Shown: positions 4,705-12,185 of the stretch, one piece after another
How the letters are laid out: each line of letters starts with the position of its first letter
How positions within the stretch are numbered: position 1 is the stretch's first letter
Origin: Deltaproteobacteria bacterium
GTDB taxonomy: Bacteria > Desulfobacterota > GWC2-55-46
Assembly: GCA_016234955.1 (NCBI GenBank)
Contig: JACRNN010000023.1
Location: 1-12,185, forward strand
Length of the DNA stretch: 12,185 bases
Direction of reading: 5' to 3'
Made by a program: the position numbers and the translations under genes
The notes under the pieces: generated by a model
What the model was told of the DNA's origin: nothing
Databases searched by the model: none
What the model saw: the letters and a program-made list of their open reading frames with translations, nothing else

Positions 4705-6123
4705 TCATTCCTCCTCCGGCATGCCGTACTTACTGAGCTTGTACCTCATAGACCTGAACGTGAGGCCTAAAAGCTCGGCGGCGCGTTTCTTCACCCCGCC
4801 GGACTTCTTCAGCGCGTCCATTATCATCGCCTTCTCGAAGTCCTCGACCGTCTTTTCAAGGTCCATTCCGTGTTCCGGCACCTTTACCGCCGTGCCTTTG
4901 CCTCCATCCTGAGCGCCAGCGCGGGTATCGGCGCGGACTTCATGGGACTTTTCCCTCAGATAAGACGGCAGGCTTTCAGGGGTGATGACATCCTTTGTCT
5001 CAAGGGTTACCGCGCGTTCGATGACGTTCTCAAGCTCCCTCACGTTGCCGGAGTAGCCGTAATCCGCGAGGAGTTTCATCGCCTCCTCTGATATCTTTTT
5101 TATGTCCTTGCCGAGCGCGGCGTTGTACTTCTCCATGAAGTGCCTGGCGAGCGGCATGATATCCCCCTTGCGCTCCCGGAGCGGCGGTATGGCGATCCTG
5201 ATGACGTTGAGCCTGTAGAACAGGTCTTCCCTGAACCTGTTGGCCTTGACCTCCGCCTCGACGTCCCGGTTGGAGGCCGCCACAAGCCTTATGTCTACCG
5301 ATATGTCGGCAGTACCCCCCACCCTCCGGAACGTCCTCTCCTGGATGAACCTCAGGAGCTTTACCTGGAGGTGCAGGGGTAGCTCCGTTATCTCGTCAAG
5401 GAAGAGCGTCCCGCCGTCGGCCTGCTCAGCGAGCCCCGCCCTGGCGGCTACGGCCCCGGTGAAGGCCCCCTTCTGGTGGCCGAATAGCTCGCTCTCAAGG
5501 AGGTTCTCGGGGATGGCCCCGCAGTTCACGGCCACAAAGGGCCCGTCCTTCCTGTCGCTCTCAAGGTGTATGGCGCGCGCGACGAGCTCCTTGCCCGTCC
5601 CGCTCTCACCGGTTATGAATACGTTGGCCCTGGTCTTCGCCACGCTCATTATGAGGGAGTATATCTCGGCCATCCTCGGGCTTGTGCCTATGAGGTTGGA
5701 AAAGCCGAACCGGGTCTTCAGGTCCTGCTTTAAAAGCCTGTTCTCCTTTTCCAGGCTCTTGAGCTTCAAGGCCTTTTTTATGTTGAGCTTAATCTCGTCT
5801 ATGTTGAAAGGCTTCGTGAAGTAATCGTAGGCGCCGGCCTTCATGGCCTCTATGGCCGTATCCACGGAGGCGTAGGCGGTTATCATTATGACGGTGTAAT
5901 CAGGGTCAAGCTCCTTGAGGGCCTTGAGGAAATCGACCCCACCGAGCCCCGGCATCCTGACGTCCGTGATGACGAGGTCTACCCTGTTGTTCCTGCAATA
6001 ATCGAGGGCCTCGGCGGCCGAGGCCATCGAGGCCGTGTCATAGCCTTCCTTCCCAAGCATTATCTCGAGGAACTCCCTCATGTTGGTCTCGTCGTCTACT
6101 ATCAGTATCCTGTCTTTCCGCAT
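4705..6123 (-). CDS. pilR: Sigma-54-dependent response regulator PilR
   Basis: A protein of 472 residues from ATG 6123. Receiver domain 1-120: acidic pocket D10-D11, phosphoacceptor D54, and K104. AAA+ domain about 142-370: Walker A GESGTGKE (172-179), the sigma-54-contacting GAFTGA (219-224), Walker B GGTLFLDE (237-244), and the GNVRELENVIERA segment. A linker rich in G, D and A (395-420) leads to a Fis-type HTH (about 435-465, ending FRSMRYKLSKYG). It activates sigma-54 promoters when phosphorylated, and the best candidate target is the pilA promoter at 4247-4263. I prefer 6123 (MRKDRILIVDDE, matching the family start); ATG 6141 with a G-rich upstream is the alternative, and TTG 6168 lies in a hairpin. 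It follows pilS after 96 nt. Its last bases are duplicated downstream at 4622-4660. Confidence 0.95.
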   Translation of the reverse strand: MRKDRILIVDDETNMREFLEIMLGKEGYDTASMASAAEALDYCRNNRVDLVITDVRMPGLGGVDFLKALKELDPDYTVIMITAYASVDTAIEAMKAGAYDYFTKPFNIDEIKLNIKKALKLKSLEKENRLLKQDLKTRFGFSNLIGTSPRMAEIYSLIMSVAKTRANVFITGESGTGKELVARAIHLESDRKDGPFVAVNCGAIPENLLESELFGHQKGAFTGAVAARAGLAEQADGGTLFLDEITELPLHLQVKLLRFIQERTFRRVGGTADISVDIRLVAASNRDVEAEVKANRFREDLFYRLNVIRIAIPPLRERKGDIMPLARHFMEKYNAALGKDIKKISEEAMKLLADYGYSGNVRELENVIERAVTLETKDVITPESLPSYLREKSHEVRADTRAGAQDGGKGTAVKVPEHGMDLEKTVEDFEKAMIMDALKKSGGVKKRAAELLGLTFRSMRYKLSKYGMPEEE

Positions 6124-6156
6124 GGTCCCCACTTCCGTCATCCGAAATCCCCCCGC

Positions 6157-6207
6157 TTCCCATTGCAATGCTTCGCAGCAATGGGAGCCCAGCCCTTTAG
6201 CAAAGGG
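6157..6207. repeat. Hairpins in the pilS-pilR spacer
   Basis: 6158-6166 (TCCCATTGC) pairs with 6178-6186 (9 bp, 11-nt loop) and 6193-6198 pairs with 6202-6207 (6 bp, 3-nt loop). The wording (CCCTTTAGCAAAGGGGGG) is typical of dispersed repeats. The only long spacer within pilC-pilS-pilR is made of this sequence, so it may have been inserted into a once tighter junction, and it could lower pilR expression relative to pilS. Confidence 0.6.
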
Positions 6208-6219
6208 GGGGAGAGGAGA

Positions 6220-7923
6220 TTACGCCCTGACGCATGACTCCCCCTGGCGCGCGAGCGGCAGGGTTATCCTGAAGAGCGTGCCCGAGCCGGCCTTGCTCTT
6301 TACCTCTATCGCGCCTCCGTGGCTCTCCACTATCCTGTGGACTATGGCGAGGCCGAGCCCGGTGCCCGAGTCCTTGGTCGAGAAGAACGGGTCGAATATC
6401 CTGTTGATGTGCTCGGGCTTTATGCCGTGGCCGGTGTCGGCTACCGTTACCTCGACAAACGGGCCCTGGCCGGCCTCGGCCCCGGCTTGCGCGCCGCGGC
6501 CCGAGGCGGCCCCATCAACCGCGTGCGCCGATACGCTGACCCTGCCCCCCTCCCGCATCGCGTGGGCGGCGTTCAGGAAGAGGTTCCAGAATATCTGGCC
6601 GAGCTGGCGCGAGTTGCCCCGCACGAATATCTCCTTTTCCATGTCGCTCTCAAGCCTCAACGCGGCGGCGTCCGGGGAGTTCTTGAATAGCTCCATCGTC
6701 TCGCTTATCACCTGGTTCAAATCGACCATATCCGCGTTGCGTTGGGCCGGCTTCGCGAAGAGGAGAAAGTCCGTTATGAGGGAATTGAGCCTGTCGGTCT
6801 CGCGCGTGGCGATGTCCATGAGTCGCCTGTCCTCGGCGCTTAAGTTCAGGTCCTCCTTGAGGAGCTGTATCGAGCCGCTTATGGAGGCGAGCGGGTTCCG
6901 TATCTCGTGCGCTATGCCCACGGAAAGCTCACCGAGGGCCCGGAGCTTGTCGTCCCTCCTGATCCTCTCCTCCATCTCCTTGAGGCGCGTCAAGTCCTGG
7001 AATATCACTATGCGGGCCACGTCGCCTCCCTGCCCCCTCGATACCGTGAAGCCGAGGTACATCTCCTCCCCGCCCTTTTTCCTGAAAACCCTCTCTACCC
7101 TCGATTCAGGCTGGGGTATGGCCGCCCCCGTGGATATCATCTCCGGGAAGATGTCGTCCACGTGCCTGCCGTACACTTCCCTGATGGAGTAACCGGTCAC
7201 GTTTTCCGCCTCCCTGTTGAATGAGGTTATCCTCATCCCGTCGTCCAGCGTCATTATGCCGCTGGTGATGTTCTCCACTATGTGCCTGTTGAGCCTGGAG
7301 AGCTTGTCGAGGTCCACCTCCCTCTCCTCGAGCGCCCTTTCAACCCTCGCCATCCTCTCGGCGAGATACCCGGTCAGATAGGCTATGGTGAAGAAGGCGA
7401 GGATATTGGAGGATACCGTGGTCAGCGCGTCTTCCCAGGCAAGGGCCGCGGCCTGGGGGTAAAAGGCCCTGTACTTCAACGGGAGCATGCCGTAGAGGTC
7501 CAAATCCACGAGCACGCCGAAGGATATGCTCGCCAGAGACGCCGCGAAGTACCCCCCTCTCCTGTTCAGGAGTATCGCGCCGCCTATGACCGCGAGCGGG
7601 TAGAGCGTCTGGAGATAGCTCTGCGTGGCGCCGGTGACATAGACTATGGCCGTTATGAGGGCCGTGTCAACGGCTATCTGGACGTATGAAAAGAGGCGGA
7701 GGTTCCTTACCCGCCTTATCAGGAGCGAATAGACTATGGTGAGCGACGCTATCGCTATCACGACGGCGTACAGGGGATGGAAGTTTATCTCCGAGTGCGT
7801 GGAAGTCCTGAGCTGGAACCACGAGCTTATCCCCAGGAAGGCGAGCGCGATGGCCACCCTCAGCACCATCATGGCCAGGAGCCTGGCCTGAAGCGGGTCT
7901 TTAGGCCCTGAGCGCGTCATCAT
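6220..7923 (-). CDS. pilS: Membrane sensor histidine kinase PilS
   Basis: A protein of 567 residues. The N-terminal part has about six hydrophobic segments (roughly 14-34, 51-70, 78-97, 104-119, 125-145, 168-188), the polytopic layout of PilS, which senses membrane-embedded pilin in Pseudomonas. A PAS domain follows (about 212-315), then the dimerisation domain with H-box SVGIAHEIRNP (phosphorylated H339), N-box around N447-N451, G1 DTGHG (496-500), F-box DPFFS (510-514) and G2 GTGLGL (520-525). Between the N-box and G1 (about 468-488) is a low-complexity stretch rich in G, A and Q that looks like a loop insertion. It starts 4 nt after the pilC stop (TGA-GCGA-ATGATG); the second ATG is an equal alternative. 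Its predicted partner is PilR. Confidence 0.94.
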   Translation of the reverse strand: MMTRSGPKDPLQARLLAMMVLRVAIALAFLGISSWFQLRTSTHSEINFHPLYAVVIAIASLTIVYSLLIRRVRNLRLFSYVQIAVDTALITAIVYVTGATQSYLQTLYPLAVIGGAILLNRRGGYFAASLASISFGVLVDLDLYGMLPLKYRAFYPQAAALAWEDALTTVSSNILAFFTIAYLTGYLAERMARVERALEEREVDLDKLSRLNRHIVENITSGIMTLDDGMRITSFNREAENVTGYSIREVYGRHVDDIFPEMISTGAAIPQPESRVERVFRKKGGEEMYLGFTVSRGQGGDVARIVIFQDLTRLKEMEERIRRDDKLRALGELSVGIAHEIRNPLASISGSIQLLKEDLNLSAEDRRLMDIATRETDRLNSLITDFLLFAKPAQRNADMVDLNQVISETMELFKNSPDAAALRLESDMEKEIFVRGNSRQLGQIFWNLFLNAAHAMREGGRVSVSAHAVDGAASGRGAQAGAEAGQGPFVEVTVADTGHGIKPEHINRIFDPFFSTKDSGTGLGLAIVHRIVESHGGAIEVKSKAGSGTLFRITLPLARQGESCVRA

Positions 7924-7927
7924 TCGC

Positions 7928-9148
7928 TCAGCCCGAGGCCGCGCCGGCGAGAGAGAATATCGGCAGATAGAGCGCTATGACGAGTCCGCCGACGACTATG
8001 CCCAGGAACGCCATGAGCATCGGCTCTATGAGGGACGTGAGCGCGTCAACCGCCTCGTCCACCTCGTCCTCGTAAAAATCCGCGATCTTGGAGAGCATGG
8101 CGTCGAGCGCGCCCGTGGATTCACCGACGGCTATCATCTGCGTGACCATGCCCGGAAAGACCTTGGTCTCGATAAGCGGCTCCGCGAGGGTCTTTCCCTG
8201 GGAGAGGCTCGTGCGCGCCTTTATCACGGCCTCTTCTATAATTACGTTGCCCGCGGTCTTCGAGACTATCTCGAGGGCCTCGAGTATAGGCACGCCGCTC
8301 GATATCATGGTGCCGAGCGTCCTGGTGAACCTGGCCACGGCGGTCTTCCTGATGAGGTCGCCGAGGACCGGGAGTTTCAGGAATATGGCGTCCATGGCCC
8401 TGCGCCCCTTCTGGGTCTTGTAGATCCTGTTCAGGCCGAAGATGATTCCGCCGATGGAGCCTAAGATGAGGTACCAGTAGTGCTTGAGGCCGTTGCTCAT
8501 GTTCACCACCATCTGGGTGGGGAGCGGCAGGGCCTTGCCGAAGCTTGAGAACATGTCCTGGAATATCGGCACCACCCATAACAGAAGCCCGGAGACGACC
8601 AGGCAGGCTATGATGATGACGGCGGTCGGATAGGTCATCGCGCTCTTTATCTTGCCCTTGAGCTTCTCGGACTTCTCGAGGAAGCCCGAGAGCCTGTTCA
8701 GTATCGTGTCGAGGATGCCGCCCACCTCTCCGGCGGCTATGAGGTTGACGTAGAGGTCGTCGAATACCTTCGGGTGCTTCCTCAGAGAGTCGGCGAATGT
8801 CGCCCCGCCCTCGACGGAGCCCTTTACGTCCAGGAGCGTCTTTTTGAACTCCGGGTTCTCCTGCTGGCTCGAGAGTATGTCGAGGCACTGAACGAGCGGC
8901 AGGCCCGCGTCTATCATGGTGGCGAACTGCCTGCTGAAGATGACTATCTCCTTTGTCTTCACCTTGCCGCCGAAAGAGGGCAGTTTTATGTCGCCGAGGG
9001 AAAACCCGGCCTTTTTCTGCGTGATGGACGTCGGCAGAACCTGCTGGCGTCTCAAGGCGGCCGTGGCCTGCGCGAGGCTCACAGCCTGTATCTCGCCCTT
9101 CTTGACCTCTCCGTCCGGCATCTTCGCGGTATATACGAAAGTAGTCAT
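7928..9148 (-). CDS. pilC: Type IV pilus inner-membrane platform protein PilC
   Basis: A protein of 406 residues, the normal family length. It is the polytopic platform on which the PilB and PilT motors act. Two homologous cytoplasmic T2SSF domains are visible: about 70-195, with the IFSRQFATMIDAGLPL signature, and about 272-395, with ARFTRTLGTMISSGVPILEAL. Hydrophobic segments lie near 170-195, 222-240 and 375-400, the last ending in IALYLPIFSLAGAA. The N-terminal YTAKMPDGEVKKGEI is also typical. ATG 9148 lies 3 nt after the pilT stop, so translation is probably coupled; a GGAGG is present but further upstream than usual. No missing segment or frameshift is seen. Confidence 0.97.
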   Translation of the reverse strand: MTTFVYTAKMPDGEVKKGEIQAVSLAQATAALRRQQVLPTSITQKKAGFSLGDIKLPSFGGKVKTKEIVIFSRQFATMIDAGLPLVQCLDILSSQQENPEFKKTLLDVKGSVEGGATFADSLRKHPKVFDDLYVNLIAAGEVGGILDTILNRLSGFLEKSEKLKGKIKSAMTYPTAVIIIACLVVSGLLLWVVPIFQDMFSSFGKALPLPTQMVVNMSNGLKHYWYLILGSIGGIIFGLNRIYKTQKGRRAMDAIFLKLPVLGDLIRKTAVARFTRTLGTMISSGVPILEALEIVSKTAGNVIIEEAVIKARTSLSQGKTLAEPLIETKVFPGMVTQMIAVGESTGALDAMLSKIADFYEDEVDEAVDALTSLIEPMLMAFLGIVVGGLVIALYLPIFSLAGAASG

Positions 9149-9151
9149 GGC

Positions 9152-10282
9152 TTACGTCGTCCTCCCTCCGGGAGTACCCGGCCTTAATATCCCGGCGCTC
9201 GACATCATCTGGCGGAGCTCGTCGGGCTCCTGGCTCCTGCCGAACGCCTCCTCTATCGTGATGAGCCTCCTTGTATACAGGCCCATCAGGCTCTGGTTCA
9301 TCGTCTGCATGCTGAATTTCGCCTGCCCAACCTGCATCTGTGAGTATATCTGGTGTATCTTATTCTCCCTTATGAGGTTCCTTATGGCCGGGTTCGGGAT
9401 CATCACCTCTATCGACGCGACCCTGCCCTTGCCGTCCAGGCGCGGCACGAGGAGCTGGGAGATGACCCCCTCGAGCACGAAGGATATCTGGGCCCTTACC
9501 TGCTGTTGCTGGTCGGCCGGGAAGACGTCTATCATCCTGTTTATCGTCTGGACGCAGGAGTTGGTGTGGAGGGTGGCCAGGCAGAGGTGCCCGGTCTCGG
9601 CGATGGTCAGGGCCGTCTCTATGGTCTCCATCTCCCTCAACTCCCCGAGGAGCACCACGTCGGGGTCCTGCCTGAGGATGTATTTCAGCGCCTTTTTGAA
9701 TGCGAAGGTGTCGTAGCCGACCTCCCTCTGGTTTACAAGCGCGGCCTTGGAGTTATGCAGGTATTCTATGGGGTCTTCCACGGTGATGATGTGCTCGGCC
9801 CGCTCGGTGTTTATCTTGTCTATCATCGAGGCGAGCGTGGTGGACTTTCCGCTCCCCGTAGGCCCGGTCACCAACACAAGCCCGCGCGGCTTGTTGGCAA
9901 GCTCTTCCACTACCGGAGGCAGTCCCAACTCCTGGAAAGTATTTATCTTGAACGGGATGGTCCTGAAAACCCCGGCTACGGTGCCCCTCTGCACGAAGAG
10001 GTTGCCCCTGAAACGGCTGAGGCCCTTGAGCCCGAAGGAGAAGTCGAGCTCGTTCTCCTCCTCGAACTTGTGCTTCTGGACGTCGGTCAGGATGGAGTAG
10101 CAGAGCTGCTTGGACTCCACCCCCGTTAACGGCTGGGTGCTCATCACGGTGAGCTTGCCGTTGACCCTGACCCTCGGGGGAGAGCCCACGGAGACGTGGA
10201 GGTCCGACCCCCCCTGGTCTATCATAATCCTCAATAGTTCCTGGAGGTTGTACTTTGGACTTGTACCGCCTTCAACAGCCAT
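9152..10282 (-). CDS. pilT: Type IV pilus retraction ATPase PilT
   Basis: A protein of 376 residues. A hexameric motor that drives pilus retraction and twitching. Walker A is GPTGSGKS at 140-147; the Asp box includes ITVEDPIEY (166-174); Walker B DVVLLGELRE is at 208-217; the His box (GHLCLATLHTN) is at 231-241. The AIRNLIRE motif at 299-306, diagnostic of PilT and needed for retraction, is intact. The C-terminal tail is longer than the core family and rich in P, G and S. The start at 10282 has GGAGG about 7 nt upstream. It lies between pilB (169-nt gap) and pilC (3-nt gap). The Geobacter counterpart at this position is pilT-4. PilU is less likely given the AIRNLIRE motif and the position next to pilB. 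Confidence 0.97.
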   Translation of the reverse strand: MAVEGGTSPKYNLQELLRIMIDQGGSDLHVSVGSPPRVRVNGKLTVMSTQPLTGVESKQLCYSILTDVQKHKFEEENELDFSFGLKGLSRFRGNLFVQRGTVAGVFRTIPFKINTFQELGLPPVVEELANKPRGLVLVTGPTGSGKSTTLASMIDKINTERAEHIITVEDPIEYLHNSKAALVNQREVGYDTFAFKKALKYILRQDPDVVLLGELREMETIETALTIAETGHLCLATLHTNSCVQTINRMIDVFPADQQQQVRAQISFVLEGVISQLLVPRLDGKGRVASIEVMIPNPAIRNLIRENKIHQIYSQMQVGQAKFSMQTMNQSLMGLYTRRLITIEEAFGRSQEPDELRQMMSSAGILRPGTPGGRTT

Positions 10283-10451
10283 CGCCCCTCCATGTATTAT
10301 GCGGTTAGGCTACTATAATACATCGGATTTCCCACTGAAATCTTAACCCGATATCGAATTTGACATAAGGACTAAAGTTACAGAGCCGTGAAATAACCTG
10401 CCTCCTGCCGGGTGGGTCGGAATGTTTCGGAGTGCGCGGACTTAAACCACG
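10283..10451 (-). other. pilB-pilT spacer
   Basis: 169 nt with no gene, hairpin terminator or repeat I can recognise. A TATTATAGT stretch on the minus strand (about 10312-10320) could be a -10 element for pilT, but no convincing -35 lies at the right distance. It is the longest gap inside pilB-pilT-pilC-pilS, so an extra promoter is possible but unproven. Confidence 0.4.
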
Positions 10452-12149
10452 CTAATCGGCCATCGTGACCCTCAATATCTCTTCTATGGTGGTGACCCCC
10501 TCCATGACCTTGGTTATCCCGCTCATCCTCAGGGACTTCATGCCGTCCTTTATCGCGGCCCTCTTTATCTCGGCGGCCGAGGCCCCGTTCAGGACAAGCT
10601 CCTTTATCGGCTCGGTGAACGGCATCACCTCGTAGAGCGCTATCCTGCCTTTGTAACCAGATCCCCCGCACGTGGCGCATCCGTTGCCCTTATAGACCTC
10701 CGTGTTCTTTGCGTTTTGCGTGGGGACGCCAAGGTCCATGAGCACCTTCTCGGCAATGGGCGTCCTTACCTTGCAGTCCTTGCATATCTTGCGGGCGAGC
10801 CTTTGAGCGAGTATAAGGTTGCAGGCCGAAGAGACCAGGAATGGCTCTATGCCCATGTTCAGAAGCCTGTTGACGGTTGACGGGGCGTCGTTGGTATGGA
10901 GCGTGGAGAGCACCAGGTGGCCGGTAAGGGCGGCCTTTATCGCTATCTCGGCCGTCTCATAGTCCCTCACCTCCCCGACCATTATTATATCGGGGTCCTG
11001 CCGCAAAAAGCTCCTCAGCGCCGCGGCGAAGTTGAGCCCTATCTCCTCGTGCATCTGGACCTGGTTTATGCCCATGAGGTTGAATTCCACCGGGTCTTCG
11101 GCGGTTGAGATGTTGTCGCTTATCTTGTTGAGCTCGGAGAGGGCCGAGTAAAGCGTCGTGGTCTTTCCGCTTCCGGTAGGCCCGGTCACCAGGACTATCC
11201 CCCACGGCTTGTGTATGGCCGCCATGAAGTTCTTGAGGGCCGTCTCCTCGAAGCCGAGCTTCGTCATATCGAGCTGGAGGTTGCTCTTGTCCAGGAGCCT
11301 CATACAGACCTTCTCGCCGAAGAGCGTGGGGAGGACGGAGACCCTGTAGTCCATCTCCTTGTTCTTGGCGAGCTTGAGCTTTATCCTGCCGTCCTGCGGG
11401 AGCCTCCTTTCGGCTATGTCGAGGTTGCTCATTATCTTGATCCTCGACACTATGGCGTTCTTGAGCTTCATGGGCGGCTTCATGACCTCTGAAAGCACTC
11501 CGTCGACCCTGTAGCGCACCCTGAACGACTTCTCGTAAGGCTCTATGTGAATATCGCTCGCACCCCTTTTGATGGCGTCGGTCAGTATCAGGTTGACGAG
11601 CTTTACTACCGGGGCGTCCTCGACCGCCTTCTTCAGGTCCATCAAGTCTACATCATCTTCCTCCTTGACGACCTCCATCTCGCCCTCGTCGAACTCGTTG
11701 AGTACCCCCTCAAGCCCCAGGTCCGGGGCCTCGTAGAGCTTGTCTATGGTCGACTTTATCGCGGCGTCCGAGGCCACGAGCGGCTCGACGTTGTACCCGG
11801 TAAGGAACTTTATGTCGTCTATGGCGAATATGTTCGAGGGGTCCGACATCGCAACGACGAGCGTCGAGCCGGTGCGGCTTACCGGGAGTATCTGATACTT
11901 CTGGGCGACGTCTTCTGGGATGAGCTTCAAGACCTCGGAGTCTATATCCTGGGCCATGAGGTCTATGGTGGGTATTCCGTACTGCCTGCTCAGAAAGGCC
12001 GTCAGGTTCTCTTCCGAGATATAGCCGAGCTTGGTAAGGTTGTATCCGAGCCTGCCGCCGCTTTTTTTCTGCTCCTCCAGGGCGTTCTTAAGCTGCTCGT
12101 GCGTGATGAGTTTCTCTCTTACTAAAAGCTCGCCTATCCTGTCGGTCAT
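10452..12149 (-). CDS. pilB: Type IV pilus extension ATPase PilB with MshEN-type N-domain
   Basis: A protein of 565 residues. The hexameric motor that powers pilus assembly. The N-domain holds two matching motifs: RIGELLV...I...L..ALEEQ at 4-27 and RLGYNLT..GYI...L..FLSRQ at 33-56, 29 residues apart, which is the MshEN pattern that binds cyclic di-GMP in related ATPases. The acidic linker (about 155-180) leads to the ATPase: Walker A GPTGSGKT at 323-330, the AEDPVE Asp box, Walker B DIIMVGEVRD, and the His box GHLVLSTLHTND. The zinc-type tetracysteine is C456/C459 and C491/C494. I start at ATG 12149 (MTDRIGELL, matching family starts); a TTG at 12173 with GAGGG upstream is possible. It is probably the first gene of the pil transcript here; its promoter lies beyond the window. 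Confidence 0.97.
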   Translation of the reverse strand: MTDRIGELLVREKLITHEQLKNALEEQKKSGGRLGYNLTKLGYISEENLTAFLSRQYGIPTIDLMAQDIDSEVLKLIPEDVAQKYQILPVSRTGSTLVVAMSDPSNIFAIDDIKFLTGYNVEPLVASDAAIKSTIDKLYEAPDLGLEGVLNEFDEGEMEVVKEEDDVDLMDLKKAVEDAPVVKLVNLILTDAIKRGASDIHIEPYEKSFRVRYRVDGVLSEVMKPPMKLKNAIVSRIKIMSNLDIAERRLPQDGRIKLKLAKNKEMDYRVSVLPTLFGEKVCMRLLDKSNLQLDMTKLGFEETALKNFMAAIHKPWGIVLVTGPTGSGKTTTLYSALSELNKISDNISTAEDPVEFNLMGINQVQMHEEIGLNFAAALRSFLRQDPDIIMVGEVRDYETAEIAIKAALTGHLVLSTLHTNDAPSTVNRLLNMGIEPFLVSSACNLILAQRLARKICKDCKVRTPIAEKVLMDLGVPTQNAKNTEVYKGNGCATCGGSGYKGRIALYEVMPFTEPIKELVLNGASAAEIKRAAIKDGMKSLRMSGITKVMEGVTTIEEILRVTMAD

Positions 12150-12185
12150 CTGGTATTCCGCCGTAGGTGACAAAAATTGTCCCTC

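Noticed and set aside
4239..4708. Open frames on both strands in the pilR-pilA spacer
   Set aside because: They run through C-rich and palindromic repeats, the enhancer and the sigma-54 promoter, have low-complexity translations and no ribosome site; not genes.
6124..6168. TTG start extending PilR
   Set aside because: The extra codons lie in a hairpin repeat; the receiver domain begins normally at MRKDRILIVDDE.
10360..10365. TTGACA on the plus strand as a -35 box
   Set aside because: No -10 element at the right distance and no rightward gene follows; the region is in front of leftward genes.
12150..12173. TTG start extending PilB by eight residues
   Set aside because: GAGGG is nearby, but the added residues do not resemble family starts and MTDRIGELL fits the usual beginning; kept only as an alternative.

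Overview
The window reads as a bacterial chromosome fragment of moderately high G+C, with heavy use of AGG (Arg) and ATA (Ile) codons. Its gene order is the one known from Geobacter and relatives (pilB-pilT-pilC-pilS-pilR-pilA, with a second pilin behind). Together with many short palindromic repeats in the spacers, this suggests a deltaproteobacterial (Desulfobacterota-like) or similar organism. That assignment is inference from gene order and codon style, not from a marker gene.

Layout. Positions 1-2866 are transcribed rightwards: the tail of an unidentified gene, a small membrane protein with a DxDH metal-hydrolase-like signature, a family 9 glycosyltransferase (LPS heptosyltransferase type) and a radical SAM protein with extra C-terminal cysteines. 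From 3054 to the right edge everything runs leftwards. In order of transcription: pilB (extension ATPase), pilT (retraction ATPase), pilC (platform protein), pilS (membrane sensor kinase), pilR (sigma-54 activator), a main type IV pilin (pilA) and a second long pilin. pilT, pilC and pilS are packed with 3-4 nt gaps; 96 nt of hairpins separate pilS from pilR.

The 541 nt between pilR and pilA hold the regulatory logic. There is a near-perfect sigma-54 -24/-12 promoter at 4247-4263, an 80-nt leader, and upstream two identical-architecture palindromes (TGAC-N7-GTCA) 21 bp apart, where a PilR-type enhancer site should be. PilA has a strong Shine-Dalgarno and a textbook intrinsic terminator. The likely circuit is PilS phosphorylating PilR, PilR binding the palindromes, and sigma-54 polymerase transcribing pilA.

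The spacers are crowded with small non-coding repeats. These include a 174-bp element whose body supplies the C-terminus of the first membrane protein, a nested pair of palindromic elements before the radical SAM gene, three same-strand copies of a GTAGGGCGGGTTAG-type element, an 11-bp-stem cruciform cluster, and C-rich hairpin elements. Two genes (the radical SAM gene and pilR) have their last 30-40 coding bases repeated a short way downstream, next to or across such repeats.

No tRNA, rRNA, CRISPR array, transposase or phage gene was seen. The most interesting points are the enhancer-promoter arrangement, the two pilins that keep the Geobacter aromatic positions at roughly twice the length, and the duplicated gene tails.
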